Notes: generated by a model not told the origin, from the letters alone. DNA of 64,000 nt from CAIYOL01 sp964494805 (GCA_964494805.1 CAZBST010000005.1:62001-126000); one strand, 5' to 3'. Shown: positions 21,506-30,713, numbered from the stretch's first letter. Made by a program: numbers and translations.

Positions 21506-23839
21506 TTATTCCCAGCAACTGCCATACTCATCAAGGCCGCAGGTCAACCATTCTGATGCGAATACGGCGAAATCTTCCATATTGACTTTACAGTCACGGT
21601 TTGCATCCATCCGCGGCCGGTTCACACAAGCTCCCCTTGTAACCAGCAAATCATAATCGCCTACGGCCCCGTCGAAACCTGCCACCCTGATTAAGTAGCT
21701 CTTTCCTTTTACCACATCGAGAGTCACTTCTGACTGCAGGTTATCCAGGCTGTAATCGTCGTTGCAGGCCAGCTGCGAGCCGCCGCACGCCTCGAAAACG
21801 CTTAGGACCGTATCAAAGGTGCTTCCGTCGGTGGAGATTGTAACCGAGCCGCCCTGTTTTGCCGTATAAATGTTCCAAGTGTCATATATGTCATAGTATC
21901 CGCAGCTGCTCATATCGGCACCGCCTGGGACATATATGCTTGTTCCGTAGTGCGCAGCACCATCAATAATCTTTAGTGCGGAAGCGCAGTTACCTTTGCT
22001 GTTCATTGCCCGCAGAAAATCTACATCAGCATATATGTCGGCATTTCCATTGCGTTCGTCTTGCCAGACAACGATATTATCGCTTACAGCGGGAGATTGC
22101 TGGGTTGCCAAATCCGTGCAGACAGCAAACTCCACGGCCGTTTCGATATTGTAACCGTATATGTCATAATTTGCATTGCGATAGTCTCGCCAGACAACGA
22201 TATTGCCGCTTACTACAGGATTACTCTGGGCTGCCGAATCCGTGCAGACCGCAAACTCTGTCCCCGTTTCGATATCGTAACCATATATATTGTAATTTCC
22301 ATTGCGGTCATCTCGCCACACTACAATATCGCCGCTTATCGCCGGATCTGATTGCCCTGCCGAATCCGTGCAGATGGGAAACTCCGTTGAGGTATCGATA
22401 TTGTATCCGTATATATCCAAATTTCCATTGCGGTTGTCTCGCCAGACAACAATACTCCCGCTTATCGCGGGAGATGACTGGCCTGCTGAATCCGTGCAGA
22501 TGGGAAACTCAGTGCCCGTTTCGATATTGTAACCGTATATGTCGTCATTTCCATTGCGTTCGTCTTGCCAGACAACGATATTGCCGCTTACTGCGGGAAC
22601 ATACTGGTCTGCTGAATCCGTGCAGATGGGAAACTCCATACCGGTATCGATATCGTAACCGTATATGTCCGCATTTCCATTGCGATTGTCATTCCAGACA
22701 ACGCTATTGCCGCTTACAGCGGGGTCCCACTGGCTTGCCAAATCCGTGCAGATGGGGAATTCCGTGTCCGTTTCGATATCGTAACCGTATATGTCCCCAT
22801 TTCCATTGCGAGTGTCTGTCCAGACAACGCTATTGCCGCTTACAACAGGGTCATATTGATCCGCTGAATCCGTACAGATTGGAAACTCCGTGCCCATTTG
22901 AATATACTCACTGTATACGTCATAATTTCCATTGCGCTCGTCTCGCCAGACAACGATATTGCCGTTTACTACGGGAACATACTGGTCTGCCGAATCCGTA
23001 CAGACTGCAAACTCCGTCGCCGTTTCAATATTGTAACTGTATATGTCCTCACTTCCATTGCGGTCGTCCTGCCAGACAACGATATTACCGCTTATCGTGG
23101 GATAATACTGGTCTGCCGAATCCGTGCAGATGGGAAACTCCGTGGCCGTTTCGATATTGTAACCGTATATATCGTGATTTCCATTGCGCTCGTCATGCCA
23201 GACAACGATATTACCGCTTACGGCAGGATAAGTCTGGTCTGTTGAATCCGTGCAGATGGGAAACTCAATGCCGGTATCGATATTGTAACCGTATATGTCA
23301 TAATTAGTTCCACTGCGATAGTCTCGCCAGACAACGATATTGCCGCTTATAACGGGGTGCCACTGGCTTGCCGAATCCGTGCAGATGGGAAACTCCATAC
23401 CGGTATCGATATCGTAACCGTATATGTCATCACTTCCATTGCGATTGTCTTGCCAGACAACGATATTGCCGCTTACGACGGCGTTCCACTGGCCTGCCGA
23501 ATCCGTGCAGATGGGAAACTCCGATGAGGTTTCGATATCATAACCGTATATGTCATAATTTCCATTGCGATCGTCATGCCAGACAACGATATTGCCGCTT
23601 ACAGCGGGGTTCCACTGGCCTGTCGAATCCGTGCAAATGGGAAACTCCATCCCTGTATCGGTATCGTAACCGTATATGTCATCATTTCCATTGCGATTGT
23701 CTTGCCAGACAACGATATTGCCGCTTACAGCCGGATAATACTGGCCTGCCGAATGTGTGCATAAGGCTGTCTCTGCCCTAACCTGCTGAACCATTAGACT
23801 CAATAAAAAAATCGCTACCGAAAGAATTGTCTTTTTCAT
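21506..23839 (-). CDS. Secreted beta-propeller-like protein with fourteen 42-aa repeats, PPC-like and dockerin-like domains
   Basis: A 777-aa exported protein. The start at 23839 is chosen because AGGAGG lies 6 bases upstream; the frame opens five codons earlier. After a signal peptide (KKTILSVAIFLLSLMVQQVRA) come fourteen tandem repeats of 42 residues with consensus ICTDSADQYPVVSGNIVVW then DxRNGNxDIYGYDIETGTEF, of the TolB/WD40-like beta-propeller sort; one unit has 43 residues. A PPC-like beta domain follows (FDTVLSVFEACGGSQLACND, VTLDVVKGKSYLIRVAGFDG), then a C-terminal dockerin/EF-hand-like tail (DANRDCKVNMEDFAVFASEW). It probably mediates extracellular binding. It is transcribed alone from the promoter at 23931-23959. 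Confidence 0.85.
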   Translation of the reverse strand: MKKTILSVAIFLLSLMVQQVRAETALCTHSAGQYYPAVSGNIVVWQDNRNGNDDIYGYDTDTGMEFPICTDSTGQWNPAVSGNIVVWHDDRNGNYDIYGYDIETSSEFPICTDSAGQWNAVVSGNIVVWQDNRNGSDDIYGYDIDTGMEFPICTDSASQWHPVISGNIVVWRDYRSGTNYDIYGYNIDTGIEFPICTDSTDQTYPAVSGNIVVWHDERNGNHDIYGYNIETATEFPICTDSADQYYPTISGNIVVWQDDRNGSEDIYSYNIETATEFAVCTDSADQYVPVVNGNIVVWRDERNGNYDVYSEYIQMGTEFPICTDSADQYDPVVSGNSVVWTDTRNGNGDIYGYDIETDTEFPICTDLASQWDPAVSGNSVVWNDNRNGNADIYGYDIDTGMEFPICTDSADQYVPAVSGNIVVWQDERNGNDDIYGYNIETGTEFPICTDSAGQSSPAISGSIVVWRDNRNGNLDIYGYNIDTSTEFPICTDSAGQSDPAISGDIVVWRDDRNGNYNIYGYDIETGTEFAVCTDSAAQSNPVVSGNIVVWRDYRNANYDIYGYNIETAVEFAVCTDLATQQSPAVSDNIVVWQDERNGNADIYADVDFLRAMNSKGNCASALKIIDGAAHYGTSIYVPGGADMSSCGYYDIYDTWNIYTAKQGGSVTISTDGSTFDTVLSVFEACGGSQLACNDDYSLDNLQSEVTLDVVKGKSYLIRVAGFDGAVGDYDLLVTRGACVNRPRMDANRDCKVNMEDFAVFASEWLTCGLDEYGSCWE
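22030..23765 (-). repeat. Fourteen tandem 126-bp coding repeats
   Basis: The tandem array inside the secreted protein gene. Each unit is 126 bases (one is 129) and contains a nearly invariant block encoding SGNIVVWxDxRNGN. Neighbouring units are very similar at DNA level, which indicates recent duplication or gene conversion. Confidence 0.85.
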
Positions 23840-23930
23840 CACCTTCCTCCTCATAGTAAATCAGCTTTTGAAGGTTTGAACGCCTAAATTTGCGTTAGAA
23901 TTTAGCTGTTTCTTTTTTAGAAACAGTTAA

Positions 23931-23959
23931 ATAATATAATATTTAAACATTGTTGTCAA
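23931..23959 (-). promoter_or_regulatory. Promoter of the repeat-protein gene
   Basis: On the minus strand TTGACA (23959-23954), 17 bases, TATTAT (23936-23931). The predicted 5' end lies in a hairpin (CTGTTTCT...AGAAACAG, about 23906-23928), giving a structured leader of roughly 85 bases before AGGAGG. Confidence 0.6.
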
Positions 23960-24014
23960 GGATTTTTATTAAGGGTCTATGGAGACAGGAACACAGTTAG
24001 CGAATTTTAGTGAA

Positions 24015-25046
24015 TTAAGGGATTGAGATAGCTTGTATCAATGTGTCGCGGTTATTGTTGAGCCATTCTGTTTTTCGCTGAATCATTTTGAGAAAATCGA
24101 GGCCTGAGAGGTTGCCGAAGAAGCCGGTCGCGGCCACGGGCAGGATGGCCTCGGCTATCATCGTCTCAATCATTAAATCGAGGAGCGAATTTAGCCGGTT
24201 TTCGTCAAGGGCAAGGACCTTGCGATAGCCATTTAGGAACTGGACGAGCTTGGCCTGGTCGAGATAATCTGGCCAATCGGCAGGATTAGGACGGTTGCCC
24301 ACAATCGAAAATTGCAGCATACCGTTGGCAAGGTCGGTAACGGGCGAGGCAATTTTGACTGAATCAAAATCGAGAACGGCGGTGAGTCGGTGATTGGAAA
24401 AGAGCATATTTCCGGGGTGCCAGTCGCCGTGGACGATTTGCTCCGGCCAGGAGTCGAAGCCAAGCTCGCTAACGCGGACGCTGGAGGTGTTGTAAATGGC
24501 CATCAATGCTTCGGCGGTTCTATTTAATTTTTTGTCGCGCCCGGCCGCCTTTTCGGTTCCGGTTGTTTTCAGATGTATGCGAACGATTGAAGAATCGTGG
24601 AAGCTGCCGCCCGGCGGTTTCCACTCCTGTGCGAAATCGGCTAAATCCCGATGAAAACTCGCCAGTTGCTGGCCTGTGTCGGCGGTGGCTTCGGCGGAGC
24701 CGTCATAACGGGAGCCGGTAACAAATTCGAAAAGCTCATAAATGCGGTTGTTCAGGTGCAGGATTGTATTTTTCTCGTCGCAGGTGGCCACAAGCGGCGC
24801 GAGCGGGAATTCCATCTCCGACAGGCGGGACTGAATTGCGTGGGCGAAAGCGACGTGGTAGAGGTCGTCTTTGCCTTTGGGACGGCGTTTCAATAGGAAT
24901 TGGCCGCGTTCGGATGTAACGACCATTTTCGGCGCACGCCTGTTGCCGGCTGAAAGCGGCTTTGCCTGATGGATTACACCGATGTCGTAGTGGCTGAGGA
25001 CCTGGGCCAGCTCCTCGGAAGAAAAATGTGCACCGCCTCTGGGCAT
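24015..25046 (-). CDS. Phosphotransferase of the aminoglycoside/homoserine kinase-like fold
   Basis: A 343-aa protein of the APH/choline-kinase-like superfamily. The catalytic loop HGDWHPGNMLFSN and the metal-binding motif VLDFDSVKIA are intact, and the N-terminal nucleotide lobe (FLLKRRPKGKDD) supplies the lysine. Relatives phosphorylate small molecules or protein serine residues (the SrkA/CotS group); the substrate is unknown. It starts 24 bases downstream of the Ser/Thr kinase gene on the same strand and is probably its operon partner. The GGAG before the ATG supports this start. Confidence 0.85.
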   Translation of the reverse strand: MPRGGAHFSSEELAQVLSHYDIGVIHQAKPLSAGNRRAPKMVVTSERGQFLLKRRPKGKDDLYHVAFAHAIQSRLSEMEFPLAPLVATCDEKNTILHLNNRIYELFEFVTGSRYDGSAEATADTGQQLASFHRDLADFAQEWKPPGGSFHDSSIVRIHLKTTGTEKAAGRDKKLNRTAEALMAIYNTSSVRVSELGFDSWPEQIVHGDWHPGNMLFSNHRLTAVLDFDSVKIASPVTDLANGMLQFSIVGNRPNPADWPDYLDQAKLVQFLNGYRKVLALDENRLNSLLDLMIETMIAEAILPVAATGFFGNLSGLDFLKMIQRKTEWLNNNRDTLIQAISIP

Positions 25047-25070
25047 AGGATTTTTTGCTCCACAATGCGG

Positions 25071-26303
25071 TCAGTATACCAAAAGGAAAATGATAGCCAA
25101 AACCAATATCGCTGCCACTGCTGTGAGGACCAATGTCGCAATCTTGTAATGAGCGATGGCGAGGACATCTTCTTCGAGATGTTTTTCTCCGGTTTCGAGC
25201 GCCGCTCCTTTTTCCAGTTGCCCCAGCACAGAGACGTCAAACCTTTTGTGAGCCCGAATTGGGGGCTGGCCGTTGCGAACGGCCTCTAAATCCGTCAGCA
25301 GCTCCTCGACGTTGTTGTAGCGGTCTTCTTTGTGCTTGGCCATCATAACCTCAATCACTTCGGATGCTCCTGCGGAGAGCTTGGTGTTTATGTGGTCGGG
25401 CGGAATCAGGTCTTCCCTGAGGTGCTTTCTCATCACCTCCGCAGGGTCATCCGCCATAAACGGCACGCGGCCTGTTACCATATGATAAAAAGTCGCCCCA
25501 AGGCCGTAAATGTCGGCCCTGCCGTCGATGTCGATTTTGCCTCGAATTTGTTCGGGTGCGATATAGTACGGCGTGCCATAAGCTTTGCCCGCCTCAGTTT
25601 GAGCCGCCTCGATGTCTGTCGTCTCGCGTGCCAGCCCCATATCGGCGAGCTTGACTACGCCTGCGGTGTTTATCATTATGTTCTTTGGCTTGACGTCGCG
25701 GTGAATCAGGCCGCACGAATGGGCGTGCTGAAGGGCGTGGGCAACCTGAATGACTATATCCAGCGCTTCATCTTCCTTGAAAACTTTGCCGGTCATCAAA
25801 TCATCGTGCAGGGTTTTTCCTTCGACGTATTCCATTACGAAGTAGTGGTACCCCCCTGCCTCACCGACGTCGACGGCCTGGACGATGTTATTGTGATTGA
25901 GTTTGCCTGCGGCCTGGCCTTCTTTGAAGAAGCGTTCCACATATTCGGGGTTGCCACTAAAGCGCTTAGGCAGGACCTTTATTGCAACCGTCCGGTTGAG
26001 ACTCAACTGCTGGGCCTTATAGACGACCGCCATTGCGCCGGCGCCGAGTTTGCCGAGTATTTTGTAGCCTGGAATCTGGTGCGCTACTGCCTTGGCTTCT
26101 TTGATGGTTTTTCTTAACCTGTCGGCCTGGTTCTGCGTGATATAGCCTAGGTCCACCATAAGGTCTTTGAGCATTATGGGATTGATTTTACTGCGGGATT
26201 GCAGTTCCTCGAGCGAACGACGCAACTCCCCGTCTGTGCACAGACCCTGCTCTACTGCCATTTTACCGAATACGGTATCGTAGCTTGTTTCGTTTGTTGT
26301 CAT
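25071..26303 (-). CDS. Membrane-anchored Hanks-type serine/threonine protein kinase
   Basis: A 410-aa kinase. The N-terminal about 70 residues (FGKMAVEQGLCTDGELRRSL and LMVDLGYITQNQADRL) resemble the GspE-N/MshEN helical module. The kinase domain has the glycine loop LGAGAMAVVYKA, VAIK lysine, catalytic HRDVKPKN, DMG in place of DFG (LADMGLARE), and APEQIRG; it should be active. A single transmembrane helix closes the protein (IATLVLTAVAAILVLAIIFL) with almost nothing beyond, so the catalytic domain is cytoplasmic and no extracellular sensor is present. Its own promoter lies at 26348-26375. Confidence 0.93.
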   Translation of the reverse strand: MTTNETSYDTVFGKMAVEQGLCTDGELRRSLEELQSRSKINPIMLKDLMVDLGYITQNQADRLRKTIKEAKAVAHQIPGYKILGKLGAGAMAVVYKAQQLSLNRTVAIKVLPKRFSGNPEYVERFFKEGQAAGKLNHNNIVQAVDVGEAGGYHYFVMEYVEGKTLHDDLMTGKVFKEDEALDIVIQVAHALQHAHSCGLIHRDVKPKNIMINTAGVVKLADMGLARETTDIEAAQTEAGKAYGTPYYIAPEQIRGKIDIDGRADIYGLGATFYHMVTGRVPFMADDPAEVMRKHLREDLIPPDHINTKLSAGASEVIEVMMAKHKEDRYNNVEELLTDLEAVRNGQPPIRAHKRFDVSVLGQLEKGAALETGEKHLEEDVLAIAHYKIATLVLTAVAAILVLAIIFLLVY

Positions 26304-26347
26304 TAACCGCCCTGGGCTTTACAACAAATATATACGCAAAACCACCA

Positions 26348-26375
26348 ATTATGTTTTATATAGGACTTTTGTCAA
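26348..26375 (-). promoter_or_regulatory. Promoter of the kinase/phosphotransferase unit
   Basis: On the minus strand TTGACA (26375-26370), 16 bases, CATAAT (26353-26348). It lies 45 bases upstream of the kinase start codon. Confidence 0.5.
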
Positions 26376-26475
26376 AGAAAATTACAATAAAAAAATATAA
26401 ATCTTCGCTTAAAATCGACTTTTTGGGCTTGTGGGATTAGCGGTTTTTGCGGGGTCTGCAATTTCAGGTTTAGGA

Positions 26476-26503
26476 TTGACTTGGCGTCAAATCCCGCTAA
26501 ACT
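26476..26503 (+). promoter_or_regulatory. Promoter of the etf operon with a palindrome over the -35
   Basis: TTGACT (26476-26481), 16 bases, TAAACT (26498-26503). The -35 is part of TTGACTTGGCGTCAA, an inverted repeat (TTGAC/GTCAA) at 26476-26490, which could be an operator. Confidence 0.4.
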
Positions 26504-26580
26504 GTTGTCTCTCTAACGCGTCCGCTATCTGCGTGGCGGAGTTGGCGTTGTCGAAACAGTAATCTTTGAGGAGCTAATAA

Positions 26581-27495
26581 GTGGCTTATAACTGTGTTGT
26601 TCTTATAAAGCAAGTTCCTGATACCAAAAGGATTACAGGTAAGGCAATGAACGATGACGGCACGGTCAATCGTTCTGCACTGCCTGCCATTTTTAATCCG
26701 GAAGATCTTAATGCGCTGGAACTGGCCCTGCAGATTAAGGACAAATTCGGCGGCAAAATAACGGTTATCACGATGGGGCTGCCGGCAGCAGGTGCGATTC
26801 TTCGCGATTCGCTTTACCGCGGGGCGGATGATGCGATTCTCCTTACCGACCAGCGATGTGCTGCGAGCGATACATTAGCGACCAGTTACATCTTGAGCTG
26901 TGCCGTCAGAAAGATAAGTGATTTCGATATTGTTCTTTGCGGCAGACAGGCGATTGACGGCGATACTGCGCAGGTCGGACCGCAGTTGGCAGAAAAGCTG
27001 GGTATTCCACAAATTACTTATGTTGAAGAGCTTATCGATTTTGGCGGCAAAACCATAACGACTCGTCGCAACATCGGGGCCGGCTGGCAGAAGGTCAAGA
27101 CCGGATTGCCGGTCCTTTTGACCGTTACCGCGGATGCAAATGAGCCGAGAGTCGCCGCTGCGAAAAAAATGATGAAATATAAAAACGCACGAACGCCCAT
27201 CGAGGTCGAGCAGAAAATCAAAGCTGAAAACGCAGAGGCAGCTGAAGCAGATGTTAAGAAACTTGCTGAACATAAATGCGAGGAATTAAAGGAAAAAGGC
27301 CTGCTGATTAAGCAATGGGATTTGGATTTTGTCGGGGCGGATTTGAAATGGTGCGGCCGCAACGGCTCGCCGACGAAAGTGCATCGGATTCAAAGCGTAG
27401 TTTTGGCAACGAAGGAAACCAAAAGCGTTGAGCCGAACGACCAGGGCATTTCGGATATGATACACGAATTGATAGAAGATAAAATAATCGCATAA
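26581..27495 (+). CDS. etfB: Electron transfer flavoprotein beta subunit
   Basis: A 304-aa EtfB/FixA. It starts with GTG, preceded by GAGGAG. Family motifs are clear: VVLIKQVPDTKRI at the N terminus, FNPEDLNALELALQIKDKFG, GADDAILLTDQ, and DFDIVLCGRQAIDGDTAQVGPQ, which forms the AMP/FAD side. It is longer than the about 255-aa mitochondrial type, as in the anaerobic and bifurcating groups. EtfB passes electrons from acyl-CoA dehydrogenases together with EtfA. It is the first gene of the operon etfB - zinc-ribbon gene - etfA - acyl-CoA dehydrogenase. Confidence 0.93.
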   Translation: MAYNCVVLIKQVPDTKRITGKAMNDDGTVNRSALPAIFNPEDLNALELALQIKDKFGGKITVITMGLPAAGAILRDSLYRGADDAILLTDQRCAASDTLATSYILSCAVRKISDFDIVLCGRQAIDGDTAQVGPQLAEKLGIPQITYVEELIDFGGKTITTRRNIGAGWQKVKTGLPVLLTVTADANEPRVAAAKKMMKYKNARTPIEVEQKIKAENAEAAEADVKKLAEHKCEELKEKGLLIKQWDLDFVGADLKWCGRNGSPTKVHRIQSVVLATKETKSVEPNDQGISDMIHELIEDKIIA

Positions 27496-27520
27496 CGTAT
27501 GAAAAAAAGGTGTAGAAGAA

Positions 27521-27817
27521 GTGAGTCAGAACTGTCCAATATGTAATTCGCAAGCAAGCAAGATGGGCAAAATACGCATGGATTATGAGCCCTTCACGAA
27601 ATATTCTTGTCCGCGATGCGGTGACTATCTCATCGGCAGCACCGCGATAAGCCACCTTCGGGGTGACGCTCAGAAAATTGCCGTTATCAGACACTGGATC
27701 CGAACCAAACATGACGAAGCATCTCGGGATGAATCCGGTGTAACCGAACCTATAATCCTCACTCGGAAATTGGTGGATGATATCTTAAAGAATTTACCGT
27801 CCACACCCGCTGAGTAG
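27521..27817 (+). CDS. Small zinc-ribbon protein inside the etf operon
   Basis: A 98-aa protein starting with GTG at 27521, 25 bases after etfB, and ending 36 bases before etfA. It has two CxxC knuckles, CPIC (residues 5-8) and CPRC (about 30-33, SCPRCGDYLIG), that form one zinc ribbon. A basic helical middle (AQKIAVIRHWIRTKHDE) and a C-terminal helix (LTRKLVDDILKNL) follow. No described etf operon component of this kind is known to me. It could be an assembly or regulatory factor, but an unrelated passenger is equally possible. Confidence 0.7.
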   Translation: MSQNCPICNSQASKMGKIRMDYEPFTKYSCPRCGDYLIGSTAISHLRGDAQKIAVIRHWIRTKHDEASRDESGVTEPIILTRKLVDDILKNLPSTPAE

Positions 27818-27853
27818 GCGCGAGCATTGGGAATCGAGTATTGAGATACGAGT

Positions 27854-28909
27854 ATGATAGATGTGAATAGAAAGGGCGAGGTTTGGGTATTTGCCGAGCA
27901 GCATAACGGGCACCTGGAAGATACGCCGATTGAACTAATGAGCAAGGCCCGGCGATTGGCTGATACGCTCGGTGTGAAATTGGCTGTTGCTGTTTTAGGC
28001 AACGGGGCAAAAGACATTGCTGCGAAGTTAATACATTACGGCGCTGACAAGGCGTATTTGGCTGAGCATCCGCTGCTGGGGGCATATCAGACGAACAGTT
28101 ATGCAAAAGTGATTTTCGATTTGATACACAAGCATAAGCCGCAGATTGTGCTTTACGGTGCCACCGCGACCGGGCGGGATTTGGCGCCTCGAATTGCCAG
28201 TGCAGCAAAGGCGGGTCTTACCGCAGACTGCACGGACTTGCAAATCGGCGACCACAAAACCACAAACGGCGACACACACAAGAATCTGCTGTTCCAAATC
28301 AGGCCTGCCTTCGGCGGGAATATAATCGCCACTATTATAAATTACGACCGCTGGCCGCAAATGGCCACAGTCCGTGAAGGCGTGATGCCGATGCCGGAGC
28401 CGGACACCGGACGCAAGGGTGAAATTATCGAAGAGAAGGTGCAAATTTCGCAGCAGGACCTGCCGCTTGAGATTCTCGAAGAGCACAAACGGCCGAAGAA
28501 GGTTAACCTTAAGGCGGCGAGGATAATCGTTACCGGCGGGGCAGGCGTTGGCAGCAAAGAGAATTTCAAACTAATCTGGGATTTGGCGAATTGCTTAGGT
28601 GCAGCACCAGCTGCTACCAGAGCGGCGGTCGATTTGGGCTTTATTGATAGTGACCATCAGGTAGGACAGACCGGCACAACCGTCAGGCCTTCGCTTTATG
28701 TCGCGGTCGGCGTCAGCGGAGCGATTCAACATCAGGCGGGAATGTCCGGCAGCCAGAAAATAATTGCGATCAATAACGACCCAGGTGCTTCTATTTTCCA
28801 GATTGCACATTACAAGATACTCGGCGACCTGAACGTTGTCGTTCCCAAAATAATAAAGGCACTCAAGGAAAAAAGTATTAAGGAAGAAAAGATAGCAGAA
28901 AATGGCTAA
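27854..28909 (+). CDS. etfA: Electron transfer flavoprotein alpha subunit
   Basis: A 351-aa EtfA/FixB. The C-terminal FAD-binding domain is typical: IIVTGGAGVGSKENF, GAAPAATRAAVDLGFIDSDH, VGQTGTTVRPSLYVAVGVSG, IQHQAGMSGSQKIIAINNDP. The N-terminal domain (GEVWVFAEQHNGHLEDTPIE) is the usual Rossmann-like half. It accepts electrons from the dehydrogenase encoded immediately downstream, whose start overlaps this stop by eight bases, indicating translational coupling. Confidence 0.94.
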   Translation: MIDVNRKGEVWVFAEQHNGHLEDTPIELMSKARRLADTLGVKLAVAVLGNGAKDIAAKLIHYGADKAYLAEHPLLGAYQTNSYAKVIFDLIHKHKPQIVLYGATATGRDLAPRIASAAKAGLTADCTDLQIGDHKTTNGDTHKNLLFQIRPAFGGNIIATIINYDRWPQMATVREGVMPMPEPDTGRKGEIIEEKVQISQQDLPLEILEEHKRPKKVNLKAARIIVTGGAGVGSKENFKLIWDLANCLGAAPAATRAAVDLGFIDSDHQVGQTGTTVRPSLYVAVGVSGAIQHQAGMSGSQKIIAINNDPGASIFQIAHYKILGDLNVVVPKIIKALKEKSIKEEKIAENG

Positions 28910-30713
28910 TTTTTACAAGGACAACGACGATATACAATTTTTGTTCCGGCATATCGACCTGGGCAAACTGGCGGAGCTTGCCGAAGAGGGATTTAAGTTC
29001 GCAAACGAATTTGACTATGCCCCGACCGGCGCCGAGGAGGCCATAAAAAATTACGATATGGTCCTCGATTCGCTGGGACAATTGAGCGGCGATTTCATCG
29101 CCCCGCGAGCCGAAGACGTTGACCGTGAAGGTAATACCCTTAACGAAGACGGAACAGTTACTTATGCAAAAGGGATACGGGAATCCATCGAAAAGCTTGC
29201 CAAGGCCGATGTGACGGGCTTTATGCTGCCATACAGATTCGGCGGCCTGAATTTCCCGAATCTTATTTATTCAATGGCCATCGAGATTGTCTCCCGCGCC
29301 GATGCGGCACTTATGAATATCTTCGGCCTGCAGGGAATAGCTGAGACAATCAACGCTTTCGCCTCAGAAGAAATCAAGCAACAGTATTTACCCGATTTTG
29401 CCGCCGGCAAAGTTACAGGAGCTATGGTATTGACTGAGCCAGACGCCGGTTCAGATTTGCAGTCAGTCAAGGTTTCAGGTCACGATACGGCAGCAGAAAA
29501 ACCGGCCACGGTCTATCAGGATGCACAGGGTAATTGGTTTGTGCGCGGGGTGAAGAGATTTATAACGAATGGCTGCGGCGAGATTCTGCTTGTGCTTGCC
29601 CGCAGTGAGCCGGAGATTTCCGACGGCCGAGGTCTGAGCCTGTATCTCGTCGAGCGAGGCCCATGGGTCAAGGTGCGCCGGCTGGAAGATAAACTCGGCA
29701 TCCACGGCAGCCCAACATGCGAATTATTTTTTAATGATGCTCCAGCCAAGCTAATCGGCGAACGTCAGCGAGGCCTTATAACGTATGTTATGAGCTTAAT
29801 GAACGGTGCCCGCATCGGCATCGCTGCTCAATCGGTTGGTATTGCCGAAGCTGCTTTCCGGGTCGCCCGCGATTATGCCGCTACGAGAAAGCAGTTCGGC
29901 GTAGTTATTGAAAAACTGCCTGCCGTTCGCGATATGCTAATCGATATGAAGATTGCCATCGAGGCGGGCAGAACGCTTTTATACGAGACAAGCCGGGTCG
30001 TTGATATGGAAATCGCATACGCTAAAATGCAGGAGACTAAACCACCGGAAGATAAGGAACAAGCCAAAAGACTCAAAGAAGATACACGAAAGTACAAAAG
30101 ATATGCCGGGATGCTGACGCCGATGAGCAAATATTATTGCTCCGAGATGTGCAACAAAATCGCTTACGACTCGATTCAGGTGCTCGGCGGCAGCGGCTAT
30201 ATGCGGGATTACGCCTGTGAACGGCACGCCCGCGATGCCAGAATTACAACTATTTACGAAGGGACAAGCCAGTTGCAGATTGTCGCTGCCGTTCGCGGGG
30301 TCTGCAGCGGAACAGCCGAGAAGTTCATTGCTGAGCTTGCAGGAAAAGAGTATGACCCTCAGTTGAAAGACCTGTTTGGGATATTATCTGCGGGAACGGA
30401 GCAATTAAAGAGCACCATTGCTTTTGTGAAGGAAAACGGCAATGAATATATGGACCTTTACGGTAGAGCTTTGGTTGATATGGCGATAGATTTGATTAAT
30501 GGCTACTTATTCTGCAACCAGGCCAGCACGAAGGTTGATATGCAGCTTGCAGGCGACTCGTCATCTATGAGAGAGCGCAAGGCAGAGATTGCCAGAAGAT
30601 ATATTACAAAGAATGTACCGAAGATTACAGCTTTGGCGGAGTTGATTAAGATGGGGGACAAATCTACATTTACAGAATACGAAGCAATGATAGGGCCTGT
30701 AGTAAACGAGTGA
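28902..30713 (+). CDS. Acyl-CoA dehydrogenase family protein
   Basis: A 603-aa acyl-CoA dehydrogenase of the longer (about 600-aa) class. Flavin- and substrate-binding signatures include GAMVLTEPDAGSDLQSV, TNGCGEILLVLARSEP, KLGIHGSPTCELFFND, and ARIGIAAQSVGIAEAAFRVA with YAATRKQFGV; the catalytic glutamate is in ITTIYEGTSQLQI and the dimer motif is YDSIQVLGGSGYMRDY. A C-terminal helical extension of about 120 residues follows. It presumably oxidises an acyl-CoA and donates electrons to EtfAB of the same operon; chain length or substrate is unknown. Confidence 0.92.
   Translation: MANFYKDNDDIQFLFRHIDLGKLAELAEEGFKFANEFDYAPTGAEEAIKNYDMVLDSLGQLSGDFIAPRAEDVDREGNTLNEDGTVTYAKGIRESIEKLAKADVTGFMLPYRFGGLNFPNLIYSMAIEIVSRADAALMNIFGLQGIAETINAFASEEIKQQYLPDFAAGKVTGAMVLTEPDAGSDLQSVKVSGHDTAAEKPATVYQDAQGNWFVRGVKRFITNGCGEILLVLARSEPEISDGRGLSLYLVERGPWVKVRRLEDKLGIHGSPTCELFFNDAPAKLIGERQRGLITYVMSLMNGARIGIAAQSVGIAEAAFRVARDYAATRKQFGVVIEKLPAVRDMLIDMKIAIEAGRTLLYETSRVVDMEIAYAKMQETKPPEDKEQAKRLKEDTRKYKRYAGMLTPMSKYYCSEMCNKIAYDSIQVLGGSGYMRDYACERHARDARITTIYEGTSQLQIVAAVRGVCSGTAEKFIAELAGKEYDPQLKDLFGILSAGTEQLKSTIAFVKENGNEYMDLYGRALVDMAIDLINGYLFCNQASTKVDMQLAGDSSSMRERKAEIARRYITKNVPKITALAELIKMGDKSTFTEYEAMIGPVVNE

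Noticed and set aside
21976..23307. A 443-codon open frame on the plus strand opposite the secreted repeat protein
   Set aside because: It is the antisense reading of the 126-bp repeats. The repetitive Cys/Arg-rich peptide has no start signal or domain, and the minus-strand gene has signal peptide, promoter and ribosome-binding site.
22030..23765. CRISPR array
   Set aside because: The units are 126 bp, contiguous without variable spacers of constant length, and lie in frame inside a protein gene. No cas gene is present.
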